Source: Lateolabrax maculatus
Lineage: Eukaryota > Chordata > Actinopteri > Acropomatiformes > Lateolabracidae
Direction of reading: 5' to 3'
Length of the DNA stretch: 64,000 nt
NCBI GenBank assembly: GCA_031216445.1
Contig: CM062211.1
Span: forward strand, 5,904,501-5,968,500
Positions 49,093 through 62,229 of this stretch are shown here, one piece after another. The notes under the pieces were generated by a model. The model had not been told where the DNA came from. It was given only the letters and a program-made list of their open reading frames with translations, and made no database searches. How positions within the stretch are numbered: the stretch's first letter is position 1; each line of letters begins with the position of its first letter. The position numbers and the translations under genes were made by a program.

Positions 49093-49126
<34 letters not shown>

Positions 49127-49147
49127 GCTCTCGCTCTCGCTCTCTCA
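49067..49147. repeat. (TC)n microsatellite
   Basis: About 80 bases of TC with occasional GCTC interruptions in cdk17 intron 1. Confidence 0.9.
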
Positions 49148-49476
49148 GCAGTACTGTACATGCCTGCAGTCACTCTGGTGATTTCATGGCTCTTAACCAA
49201 ACACAAAGACTCCATTATGGCTCCATTCGCCCAAATAAACTCACTTTCTCTCTCCTATTCATTCTCTCCCTCTTCTTTTTCTTCCTCTTCCTCCTCCCAC
49301 TCTTCCTCGTCCTCTTCACATTCACACTTTCAACGACATCTCTGACACTGAGGGTAAAGCCACATTTTCCGTTTCATTACCTCATTCTGATATTGGAGTT
49401 GGGAAAGAAGAGAGGAAAAAAGTAGAAAAGGAGGGAATGAGAAAGGAAGGAAGATGACTAATGGAAGTAGGAAGGT

Positions 49477-49480
<4 letters not shown>

Positions 49481-49509
<29 letters not shown>

Positions 49510-49857
49510 ATTATTAGCCCAGTAATTAGGCCTTGTTGCCTGTTGTCTCTCCCCCCTCGCTTGCCCTTTGAAGTCTCCTCCTCTGGTCTACCCACAATGC
49601 ACTAGGGAGGCATCCAGGAGGGGGCAGAGGAGTGATGGAGTGGGGGTTGTCGGGAATGTGGGTCGAAATATGTGTGTGTGTGTGTGTGTGTGTAAGAGAA
49701 TTTCTGGAGATGCTGATGATGAAAAAGAGAGAAAGAGACTTTGGGGGTCTCGGCTCTCCGTCTATGTCTCTCTACCGTTGGCAGATTGCTTGCGCTGCCT
49801 TTCATGTTGGATTCCCCACACACACATCATTCATATGTGCCAGATGCTGTACTGTCA

Positions 49858-49918
<61 letters not shown>

Positions 49919-50019
49919 GACGTCACATGAGTCTCTTTGTTTTGGTTTGCTGCAGAGATAAAACCCGGCTCTGTTACACTCCTCTGTAAGGGAGACAAAG
50001 AGCGCTTATCTCACATACA

Positions 50020-50055
<36 letters not shown>
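49481..50055. repeat. Cluster of GT/CA microsatellites
   Basis: GT runs at 49481-49508, 49671-49694 and 50022-50055 and a CA run at 49859-49919, all within 600 bases. The GT and CA runs are complementary and could pair within the transcript. Confidence 0.85.
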
Positions 50056-50058
<3 letters not shown>

Positions 50059-51202
50059 AGGGAGAGAATGTGTGTATGTGTTTGTGTGAGAGTGTTTCTC
50101 CATGCAGTCATTTTAACTTTGCATTGCGATGTTTACGAGCAGGATTTTCAGCCTCATTAGCTGGAGTTTTAGTTCCCTTTTTCCCATTACTGGACTGTCT
50201 GATAGCTTTTTGTGTGTCTGTGTAGGTGTATGAGTGTGTGGATGAGTGTGTGTGTGTGTGTGGCGTCATAAGATCTGCATGCTGATATGGCCACCAGGGC
50301 CAGCATGACACACTTCCCCTTCAAAAGTGGGCTAATCACACACAGGTTACTGGGCGGCGCAACTAACACTTTGTATAGTAGTAAAATGTTTGCACAAAAT
50401 GCAGATTTATTAAAATATATTAATAATTTAAGAGAATAGACATAACTTCCAATATTTTGCTATACCAGTTATCCTGAGGTAGCTCTTTTTAATATCTCTG
50501 TTTGTATTAGGTCACTGTGACCAATGTTGCACATCAAGGAGCAGGACAGCTTTAAGGCAAAATTCAACTCACCAATGAGAAGACAGTGGTCTTTAAAAAG
50601 GTGCTCCACCAACTTAGAATTGCACTCCTGTAATTCATTGTTGGATGAAAAATTAACAAAATCTAAATAGATGCAGCAGAAGAGAGATATTGTCTTCGAC
50701 TGCGACCGTGTGACGTTTGAGGTGTGTAATGCTGGTGGCAGCTGATAGGAGCGGGCTACAGAGGTCTGGCAAGCTCGTTTCTAACTCCACTCCCCCAGAT
50801 TTGTTTCATTTTCAAACTTGTAGTCAACCAATCAAAAATATAATTATTAATAAGAATTAAAGCCATATTATATTCTATCACATATGACTTTAGTGGTGTT
50901 AATAAACTGCCATTCAAACTACAATAGTTAACCTTTTTTTACAACTTACACATACTATAAAGTGATATTCAACTTAATTTGACCGACTGCTGTAGTTACA
51001 AAGTCCTTAACAGAACTCTGTTAAAAACAATATGTCTACAGTGCAATTAATATTCATGAAGGAAAATCTTTTAATTTATAAGTTCCTCTTCCGTTTGCCT
51101 GTTGGGCTGTAATGAGATCAACTGCAGCCAGCTGAGAGGGAAATTCAGGCCATGTCCCCGCACATGCACACACACAAACCTACAAGCATTTGTATGTTCC
51201 TC

Positions 51203-51204
<2 letters not shown>

Positions 51205-51245
<41 letters not shown>

Positions 51246-51368
51246 GTATACAGAATCCGGCGAACAGGTTGCGGTTGTGTGTTGGTGTGAGTTTGCGGTC
51301 ACACGGCCCGACCCTGACAGATGAAGTGATTCTCGACGTGCAGTGTCACCAATGACAAATTGCTGAAG

Positions 51369-51421
<53 letters not shown>

Positions 51422-51515
51422 AGCAGACAGACAGATGGTGTCTCATGAGTATGAGGGGAGCTAGCGACCTTGAGAGAGAAAGAGAGAGAGAGAGGAAGAG
51501 AAAAAGAAAGAGAGC
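51205..51515. repeat. Cluster of two long (GT)n runs and a (GA)n tract
   Basis: GT runs at 51205-51244 and 51371-51419, then a GA-rich tract at about 51472-51515, roughly 670-1000 bases upstream of the first cdk17 coding exon. Confidence 0.85.
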
Positions 51516-52201
51516 GAAGGATGGTGACGGCAGGGGTCAGTTTGTTTTGCGCCGAGGGTCGGGCGGGACGGGCGGGGCATTTCTGCTGCTGCTTCCTCAC
51601 TGCATTTCCTCCACTCAACCAACGTGCCCGATTCCACACACACATTCACTCATATGGGGCGTTAACACGGCAACACAATGAGCAGGGACTGGCTTGAGGC
51701 AGACTGAGCAAGGTGCTTCCTGTGACCTGGACGACTGCTGCGTCAACACAAACGCACTCGTCTGCATCAACACTCGCATGTGTTTGCAGACATGAGTGCT
51801 TCTGCTAACTGATTTGACTCTCCTCCTTCAATTAGGGTTCATTCATTTCTCCCTGTATAAACGTGTGAATGTGTGCGTAAGTGAAAACAGCTGTATTCAA
51901 GCCTGTGATATTCATCCTTTATTCATGCTTCGCTCATGCTTTATTCATTTGCTGTTCAAGCATTTGCAGAGAGAATGAATATTGGATTAAAAGCAGGTCT
52001 ACGTTATTCATGAGCGGATATATTTTGGATGGTACGGGGGGGGTTCTGGCATCCCCCACGATGTGGACACAAACAGCAAAAACAACCAAACACTCCTCTG
52101 AATGTTGTGTGCATTTGTCTACTTGTGTATCAGTCCATTACTGGTGAATTAATGGTGACTGCGTGCTCCTGTGTGTCCCTCAGTCCGTGCACTGCCCTGC
52201 T

Positions 52202-55200
52202 ATGGAGAAGATGAAGAGGATTAAGAAGCGTCTGTCGTTAACACTCCGCTCCAGTCAGACCATTGACGAGTCTCTGTCCGAACTGGCTGAGCAGATGACT
52301 ATCGAGGACGGCGGCACCAAGGACAATGGTAAAGATTCAACATCAGTTTTTATTGTTCAAAACAAAACAAATTAAAAAATGAATCCTGGTGGGCATCATA
52401 TTATAAATAAAGTTAAAGTTACTCTATTTATATAACCAGCAGCTCATTTGCATTAATTTTCTTAATTTTGTGTAACTAGAAGAGTTTCTGAGCTGTGCTT
52501 GTATCAAGAGGACCTAATTTACTCCTTAAAAATACCTCATAAAAGAGCTACAGTTAATAAACAAACCTGGGTAAAACTCTGTCAAAAATACCATATAAAA
52601 GAGCTTCAGGTAATACAAAAAAAATCTGTCATGAAATATGTCAATAATGCCTTACAATTAAGCTAAAGTTCTTGCTGAAAAAACACTAAAATCGTTGAGA
52701 ATCAGTGCCACAGTCCAACCAGGGAGAGAAATTTCACTGGTCTGATTTTCACAGTATCTTCACACACACACACACACACACATACACACACACGCACATA
52801 GAGCTTTCAGTATCTTGGTGGCTCTCAGGAGTATTTAAATTATGAAGCAGTGAAGTTGACGAAGCGAGGGAGAGGGTACAGAGTGTGTCACTAACAGCTG
52901 TAATGGACTTCCAGTGAGTTCAAGTTATGTAACAGGAGTGAGGGAGTAACAGGCACGCTACATTTAACACCTAACTTATGCAGCCTGATCGCAGAGCAAA
53001 CTACCGATATGCAGGAAAGGACTTAATGACTACCTCTGAGCTTATTGTCATTTTAGTTTTGAGAGTTTCTCTCATTATTTATTGTTTCCTGTCACCTGTG
53101 TCCTTTGATAATAACAAGAGGGTTTAAAATAGATCACTGAATGAAAGAGAAAGAATAAATTAAAAAAAGAAAAAGATGAGTGATCAGAGCTTTACGGGAA
53201 CTACTTGAACACACAGGTAGTTCAGCAAGTGAGAAGCTACTATATATAGCATTCACACACAGTTAAACACACTTTCTTTGACATATCTTTGTTATATAAC
53301 ATTCTGCTTATTGTGGCACCACAGTACAGTTTGTCTCCAAGAAGCTGCTGGTGTGATAGACACATGAAAGTGATTGATTGGCAGCTGCCAGAATAAACGG
53401 ACACACACGTCCATCTTTTACAGAACGTTTACCATTTCAGTCATTATCTGGCTGTCGCTCCATATCCAGGAAGACTTACAATACATGCAGCAGTAGAACC
53501 TACAGTTCCTGGATCGACATAAACTGCAAGTAGCCAGCAGTAATAGGGGTTCATGTGGCCACATAATACTGATGCAAGAGCAAGCCAGATGAATAAAGAA
53601 AGTGAAAACTTGATCTTGATTAATTTAATGTTAGTACTACTCACTCAGCCATTTAAAGGAATAGTTTGACGTTTCTGAGTTAGATGAGAAGATTGATACA
53701 GCTTCATTAGTTATGAAGTTATGCAGCTGGTCAGCCCAGCTTAGCACAAAGACTGGAAATACTATAATGTGTTAATGAGTGAGTTAATTAGAGGAAAGTA
53801 GGTGGATTTTGCTACCACTGTTCCATGTTAATCACTTGCTGGATGTAACTTCATTTTTAGTATACAGACGTGAGAGTGGTATGGATTGAAGAATGGGTTT
53901 TATATATGAATCAGCAACTCTTACATTGAAGTATGAGGAATATTAAATATAAATATAAAGGTTTCCATCCTCTGCTCATAAAGGCCATGGAATCCCAGCT
54001 AACCCTGAAATGTTTACCTCCTTGTTATATCATTCATGCATGCTTAATTTGAAATTCTGATATGCCTGAAAAGCACCCTAAGGCACCATTATGTTCATTT
54101 TGGAGGTTGACATGTGGGAACAGAGCACAGTCTGCCAGTTGGCAGGGGCAGAAAAATAAACTCACAAGATGCGACAGACTTATGGCCTGTCTAATGCAGA
54201 TCAAAATGGGATAATTTATGACCTTTTTTGGACGAGTGTAGCTGAACCCTGGCAGTCACTCTGCCCTCAGGGAGAACACTGGGTTGTAATATTTCCCTAC
54301 ATGGTTTCCCTGCCGTCTAGGATTGGAAATTTGATTGATAATTGAGGCCCTTTGGCTATCAATTCTCCTACTACAACAGCTTTTTCCCCCCTTCTTCCAC
54401 TCTTTGTCAGGCCGTGGGTGTAAAGTTCTGATTCTGCTGGTTATGGTTTTGGACATTATAAACTGCTTGAACTCTAGTGCTCCCCTTGAAGAAATAATTG
54501 GACATTTTAGGAAACTCCCTTATTTGTTTTCTTGCTAAGAGTTCGGTGATGAAATTAATACCAATATCATGTCTGTCTATTAAATATCAAGCTACAGCCA
54601 GCAGCCGGACACAGGGTGGAACAGGTGGCCTGGTTCTGTCAAATCCACCTGTCAGCACATGTAAAGGTGTTTCGCTCAATTTGAGACATTTTTCCGTCAG
54701 CAATTGTATCTGAACACACAGTCAAGCCTGCTAATTAACACGGTATACATCGTCTCATGGTATTTTGCTTTTCTTATCTAACTCTTGAAAAGAAAGGGAA
54801 TAAGCTTATTTCCAAAAATGACAAATCTCTTAAATTGCTCAATTTCTGTCCTAAACAGCAGAAAAGTTGGAATAACATTTTATTCTGCTCATATTGAGTT
54901 AGTTATTCAAACCTAAGTTACTGCAACATTACTTTGGACAATATTTGATGTCCTGTTACTTTTATTCAGAAAGATTTCTCCATAGTTTAGTCTGATGTTT
55001 GTTTTTTTTTGATTGACATGATGGAGGAGTTTAGCCCAGATTGGGGCCAGTTGTCGAGTTCAGACTTCTTCTCCAACACCTAAATATTCTCAAAAATGCA
55101 GTGCTATTGGAGTCATTAAACTGAATCAAAAAGTGTTTAATCAAGAGTTCAATCAAGAGTTCAATGCAGTAGAATTGTATTCCTTCGTAAGAATAACACC

Positions 55201-58200
55201 CAAGTCTTGCCCATGAAAGGAAACTGAATTCTGTGTCTTGTGCGTCCCGTTTTATAACCCTAAAACCAGGTGCGGTTATGGCCTAACCTTTCATTAAACA
55301 TAATGGAATCTCAAAACTCTGGAACACATCCCAAAAACAGTGGAAAGTACCAAACACTTACATAGAGAGACTCTTATGGTGACTGGATGTTGCAGGTGTA
55401 CAAAAAGCCCCCCCCCCCATACTCAGCTTTCTCGGCCACCACTCGTCTTTTCGGGTTATCTGGGTATAGTGGTATAGTGTCCTTTTGGCCTCTCCATGCA
55501 CAATATACACCATTATATCTTACTTCCTTCTGACTGCATTATTTAGAAACTTATTATATTGCTGACTGTGTGTTTACTTCAAACTGAATACATGTGGGTT
55601 ACAGATTTTATGTTGAATCAGTTAAATAAAACCACTTTTCTTTCCCTCCTGATTATTACAAGCTTTCACACAATAACAACTGATTACATACGGTGTTCTT
55701 TGATTAATAAATGCACATAAACTTGATAAATTGTATTCTACAAACACACTACAAGGGGTTGAAGAAGATAAGAGCTGATACTTTGTTTCACAACGTTGGT
55801 ACCTGACGTGTGTTTTTGGAGATTTGTGATGCAACTGCAGTGCCTCTGTTGATTTCCAGAAATACAGAAATTATGACCGTCGTCGTTTTGTTGTGTTTCA
55901 GAGCCCTTCATGAGGAACGGCCGCCCCCCCACCTCCCACAGCATGCACTCCTTTCTGCACCAGTACACCGGCTCCTTCAAGAAGCCGCCCCTCCGTCGGC
56001 CACACAGTGTAATCGGCGGCACTCTGGGGTCCTTCATGGCTATACCACGCAACGGCAGTCGCCTGGGTGAGACATACACGTGTTCACACACACACACGAG
56101 CGAAAGGAAGTGAGTAGTGGGAGAGCAGATGGCATCCAGGAACAAACAGGAAACGTGTCACTGCCCTGATATTTCCATCCTGCTTCTTTTATTCACAAAC
56201 ACACTCTTGGCCAGAGTGACTGGGTGTCATTTCTATGAGGCAGCCCCTCTCTTCGCCCTCAGCAGGGCTGTTTCCACCGGACTGACAGCTGGATGGGGGA
56301 CTCAGTCAAACATGACGCAGTTTCATGTGCGAGCTGATTCATCACGCTCGATCCGTAGCAATGAGTCTCATCCTGAGGGTTGGAAGGGAAGACGATGTTG
56401 CGATGATTCAGAGCAGCAGCAGATTTCTTGCTGGGGGTCGGGACAGTCCAGAGGGTGTAGAGATGATTCAGGGAACAGACTGAATCCGAGGAACAAAGTG
56501 TTGTGGGTATCAAAATCCACCAGCAAGACAGAACTGTGGCTGATGTGAAAAAGAAATGATCTGACCCTAAACTACAAGGGGACAAAAAGAATAGCCGTAC
56601 ATAACCGCAGCATTATGCTCTCCCAAATGGAAAGCACATACACTGGGACATGGTCCAACGGCTTCCAAAAACATCGTATCATGTGTATAACTCAAACACC
56701 TTGCGTCTGGCAATGAATTCCTCACACCTTAGATTGATCATTCCTATCACATTGTTCATTCAGCTAATATTAAGTTCACCACAAGCTTGGGCGAATATGC
56801 GTCCCAAACTATCTACATAACCAGCAGGAAAACCACTTACGTCAAGTCTAGACTTTGCTTGGGAATAAGATTGTTTCCATGTCAAAGTTAAGTTTTATAG
56901 ATAACTACTTTTACGTGGTTTTCTGCATAAGTCAGACTTAAGATCAAAATTGATCATAAGTCTGTAAATAAATGAGGCCCCTGGAGAACTGTTGAGCCTC
57001 ACACTGGACCCTGGCCTAGATAGAGGGACTTGGATCTAAAAACAGGATAGTTAAGTAGGACATGTCATGTACCACATATTGCTACACTCTCTGTGCTTAT
57101 AAGCAAAGCTGCTAAAGACAGATCATAAGGGGTACAAAAAAAGGGAAGTGAAGGAAGGATGTTTGGAGATGATGAGGAAAGAAAGATCAAATATGGCTGG
57201 AGAATGAAATCCTTCAAGGTTTTTGGACAGAGGAACAAGTGAGGAAAGAGAAGATAAGTGACGTAAAATAACCAGTGTGGGAAGATTAGAAAACCGCTTC
57301 AGCGGTTTTTGAAGAGGAGGAATCAGGTTTGGCTGTTGGGAGAAAGTGAAAATATTATTGCGAGAGAAAGAATTTTGGGAGTTTTTGGAGAGGATGAGGG
57401 AAGTTATGAAATAGCAGGAGATAATGGTATAAAGTATATGAATGTAAAAGCGGGTTGAAAGGAAAAGAAAGTAGGACAGATGAGATCATTTGAAGGCTTT
57501 GGAGAAGAGGCACAAAAGTTAGAAAAGGGCAGGTAGTGAAGGAATGTGTTGAAGCAATAGACAGTCATTGGCTGCTGCCTATGAAAACCTTGCAAAAGAG
57601 AAAACAAGGTAGGAGCAAAGGAGAAATATGTAGACATGGGAAGTGAAAGAAACTGGTGAGGTTTTTAAAGTGGGGCAAGCAATATGTAAATGAGAGACAG
57701 AGAAGTGACAGAAAAAGGGAAGGGAGATCATTTGAAAGTTTTCAAAGAGGAGACAAGTTGAGTAAGGAAAGTGGGGCGAGAATTGTTTTCAAGGTGTTTA
57801 CAGGGAGAAAGTATTTACCTTAGGAGTTCAGGAGGAAAGTTATAGGGAAGAAAAAGAGGAGAGAGAGCTAGAGAGAGGAAGTACATTCTTGAAGATTTCA
57901 CAGTAAGGTTATGATCTCCTAGGTCCTTATTTATCAAAGCATGCGTAAAACAAGTTCTAAATGTGAGCCTGTATGGATAAGAAACTGAATTTATCAAGCA
58001 TGCATACACACGTCTTTATGCATTAATGATACATCTCACCTGTACTACATCCATCTGTTTGTACACATAAAGACTCGTTTGAAACTGCCCCAGAATGCCA
58101 TATATGGTATCCCTTAAAGTCCTAGCAGCTTTGATGTGGAGTTGCTACAAAAGTAGCAACCAAGAAAGGTGAAGATAAAAAACATCACAGACAACGATGT

Positions 58201-61112
58201 TGAATTTTGAATCCTTAAGCTTTTAGGCCTGGTTGGTATGGCGACACCTATGGTTACTGGTGGTAACAGCAAGTGCGGGTTAAAACTACAGCTCCCTGAA
58301 TTCTGGGATTCATATTTCTTTGTCAGAAATACAACAAAAGAAGGAAAACACGCCAAATAACTGGCCTATTTCCATCAAGCTATGTGCAACCACATTCTGA
58401 TTTCATGCGGCTCACGGCAAAAGTACTTCCACACAACAGCAGGGTACAGTAAAAGCTCTGATATGGCAGTAGGAGAGTGAACAGTAAACAGGGAGGCCGC
58501 CCCTTCTTTTTCTTCCTTAATTCTTTGTATCTCCATGACCTTCTCCTAGGTCCTTTCATTCTATCTTGTTTCCTTCTCTATTATGGTGAATTCCAATGAA
58601 ATACTGAAGTGTTGTTTTTTTCTATTCCACTTGAAGACCTGCTGTAGTATATCAAGTTCTTCCAGTGTAACCAAAACCAAAGTTTAGATGGAGAAGCAGC
58701 AGAGAAACCTCACACTAACCATTTGTGGAAAAACAGGAGTGACATGCAGGGTGGAATAGGACGGGTCTGCCTCAGAGAAAAAAAAAATCCTAAAAGTGGA
58801 TCAGCATTTCCTTTAATCTGAGACTGGTTTTTAACCAGATGACCACAGACAGGTTCACATTCTGGGGCAAAGTGTTCTTCTGGCTTGTGGTCGCACCACA
58901 GAGTAATGAAGTAAGACTTTATGAAGTGAAGTTTGTCAATAAGTGCATGAATAGCTTTGTTTGGAGCAAAACTACAGTAATTATTCCCTTAAATCTAGAC
59001 CAACAATTAATCGTCTTTGGTGTAATCTTTAGAGAAATAATCAGGATTATCATGTTTGAAATAATTGCTAATCTCCATCAACAGAAAATATTTATTTTTC
59101 CGCTCATTTCTCTGCTCTGGGCTTTCACATTTGATGACAGACTGCATGGTTGGAGGCGCTGACACACTGATGACAGAGAACTGTTCAGCCAGGGCCACTC
59201 ATTAGCCGTGTGTGTACGTGGAGTAGGGGGTGCATGTGGTTTGTATATCAGTGCGTTTGCTCCTGCAGTGCTATGGTTGTAATGGTAGTTTTACTGCCCT
59301 GGAGGAAGCGGTGCAGGTTGGAGGGTTTAATCTTTTGGCCTCGGGGGTTACAAAGGTTTGAGAGGAGATGAAAGAGAGAGACGAGTGTGGAGAGACACAG
59401 AGAGTGAGAGAGAAGATGGGGGCTGTATAGAAATAAAGGCGGGTATTTCAACTATAAAAAAAAAAGATTTGGGTATTTATTATTTATATTGCTCCCTGAA
59501 TAAATCTTGCTATCCTGAGTCTTGCTGGTGTTGCTCTATTGGGGCACTCTTAATTTTTCATCGTTCCCAAATGAATGAGATGTCTGCTGTTAAAAAGGTC
59601 TGTTCAACTTTTGTTTTAATCTTAAAGTCAACCAATACAGTGTCTATCAATTGTAGTGCTTAAACAGTTAACCAATTATTTGATTAGTTGATTGACAGAA
59701 AATTAATCTGTGAATTGTGATAATCGATTTAATCATTTAAGTCAGTTATCAAGCAAAATGACATCATTCTCTGGTTCCAGTTTCTCAAATGTAAGGATTT
59801 GCCTCTTTTGTCTCTTTTTTGTGTTAAAGAGAAAATAATCCGTAGTTGCAGCCCTGATCTATCCTACAGTAAATGTCATACCGGCAAGTTTATCAGACCT
59901 GATATATAATAAAGGGCCAACTTTAGTTTGATTCATCCAATGTTACTTTGTACCCTGTTAAATATACAGTAACATGTATTTCTGTATTTCTTCCATTTGT
60001 TTTTTAATGTATTTTATGATTTTCACTCTCTCAGATATTGTGCATGAGAACCTGAAGATGGGCTCAGATGGGGAGAGCGACCAGGCATCGGGAACGTCTT
60101 CAGACGAGGTGCAATCTCCAACCGGCGTCTGTCTGAGGAACCGCATCCACCGGCGGATCTCCATGGAGGTGAGACACGCGCACGTGCACACGCTACACAT
60201 GAGCTGCTTGCGCGGCAGGTCTACTTTCCACCCCCTCTCCTCCCCTGCGGCTCTGCTCTTCCCCTCCTCTCCCCCTCCTCTCCCCCTCGGCCTCATGGGA
60301 GATCTGATTAGGGAGCGAGGTTGGTGGGGAGGATTGTTCGTTTCCTAATGGGCTTCATGATACAGATAGCAGTCCTGCTCCCCGAGGACCACAGCAGCAG
60401 CGGCTGGTAAAGAGATGCAGTGTGATAATCTCTGCAGTAACCACACTGATTTTCCTGTCTCAAGAGAATGCTGGGATACGAGTCTCCTTTGTTCCACTTG
60501 CAAGGACGTATGTTGGCATTTAAACACCTGCTCAAGAACTAAACTAAACTTTTTGTAATTTTGGTAGTACTACTGTAAGTAGGGCACAGTTGTTACAGAA
60601 GGGTTAACCAAAAGCTGTTCAGTTTTCATCAACAACAAGCTTTTTAAATACTCACTGGGTCAGTGATGATAAATTGGCCCACAGGGGACACTAGACACAG
60701 TCACTTACACAAGCTCAGCAAATAAAATGTGAACAGGATAAATAAAAAAAAGTCCTCATGATTATCAGGGGACTTTTTTGCCCACTAGTTGTAATTTCAT
60801 GGTGGTTTTTGTCTGAACTTTCCGAGGCCTTTTTGCAACGAGCAACCATTAATTTCTTAGACTTGTGTTATATTGTTTTATAATAGCCATTATACAAGCT
60901 GGAAAAAATGGTAAACCTCTGTTCTGTTGGCTCTATGTGGGTTTACATGCAGACGTTACCAATAAATCATTTTTATGTTTATAAATATTGAATCTGGGGG
61001 GGAGTTTTACTCTGAAAAGGGTGGTCTCAGCCTGGAGGCCTCCTGCCCCCTGCTGGCAGAGAAGTGTATGTGACGAACCCACCTTGACTACATCCTTGAT
61101 TTTCAGTCTCTG

Positions 61113-61164
<52 letters not shown>

Positions 61165-62174
61165 TGACCTATTTTTCACTGGTTTTGAGTGTTACGCCAT
61201 TTGTAGGTGCACGAAACAAGTGGAGCTCAAGGATGTGGTGATACTCAGTTGACCTGATGCAAGCGCACACACACACACACACATAAGCTCTGTAAGTTCG
61301 CTGCTCTTCTTGCGGTTCTTTTGATACTGCTGGAGGTTTTAGTGAAGCTGTATTGTGTCAGTAAGAAGGTGAAGAGCACAGTGCACGCTCGCCTACTGAC
61401 TCTTATTGCCGACATCCAGTTTCAAATTTCCTTTGTGTGATGCCTCTACACACCAAGTCTGTCACCCCAACAACATCAAAAAGGAGACATTGCTACACTT
61501 ACTGAAACTTAATATCATACAGCACTATAAACATACAGTACAACATTTATATATTATATCAGAGCTTTTATTTGAACTCTCTCTTGTCGTAATACTGGCA
61601 TCCTCTGTGAGCAGCACTGTCATAGAGGACAAAGGACTACAGTAATTAAATGAAAGAGGATGAGTTGATGGTATTTGTGGAGAGGCCAAACTCAGAAGCA
61701 GATGTGATGTCTTCTTGTCGCTGTATTTTTACTTCACTCACCCTTATTTTTATCAGTCAGCATTATGTTAGCTCATCTCTCTAAGATGTGGTTTTATTTA
61801 TGATCCTCGAATAGATACGACCGTTGTCCACAACAATAAGATATGAGCCCGGTGATATTTACAATGACAGCCTGCGGCGTGAATACAGACTGAGAATATG
61901 AGCTATGAACACATGCATGCATGATTTGTTTTTATTCTCGTCTGGTTTTCTCGCTTTTCTTGTCTTCAGTCGTGTGTTTTCATAATCACAATCTGATTTG
62001 TGCTTATAAAGGTTCTGCTGTTCAGCCGCAGTCACGCTTCAACATGCCGCCTCTTATTTTTACCCTCCATAAGATGGTGATCGACCTGATCTCTGTCTTC
62101 TCGCTCTGGGTGTAGGAGCAGATGAAAGCTAGTTATTTTAGACACTGTGTGTGTGTGTCTCTGTGTGTGTGTGT

Positions 62175-62229
<55 letters not shown>

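Larger units (their letters stand above)
36977..52183 (+). other. cdk17: cdk17 intron 1 (15 kb), repeats only
   Basis: No protein-coding exon was supported in this intron. It contains a hAT-like MITE (39028-39375), nested dispersed repeats (about 48255-48560) and more than a dozen GT/CA/TC microsatellites. Stretches at 41520-42300, 45300-46250 and 47100-48200 are free of recognised repeats and could hold regulatory elements, but nothing specific was identified. Confidence 0.55.
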
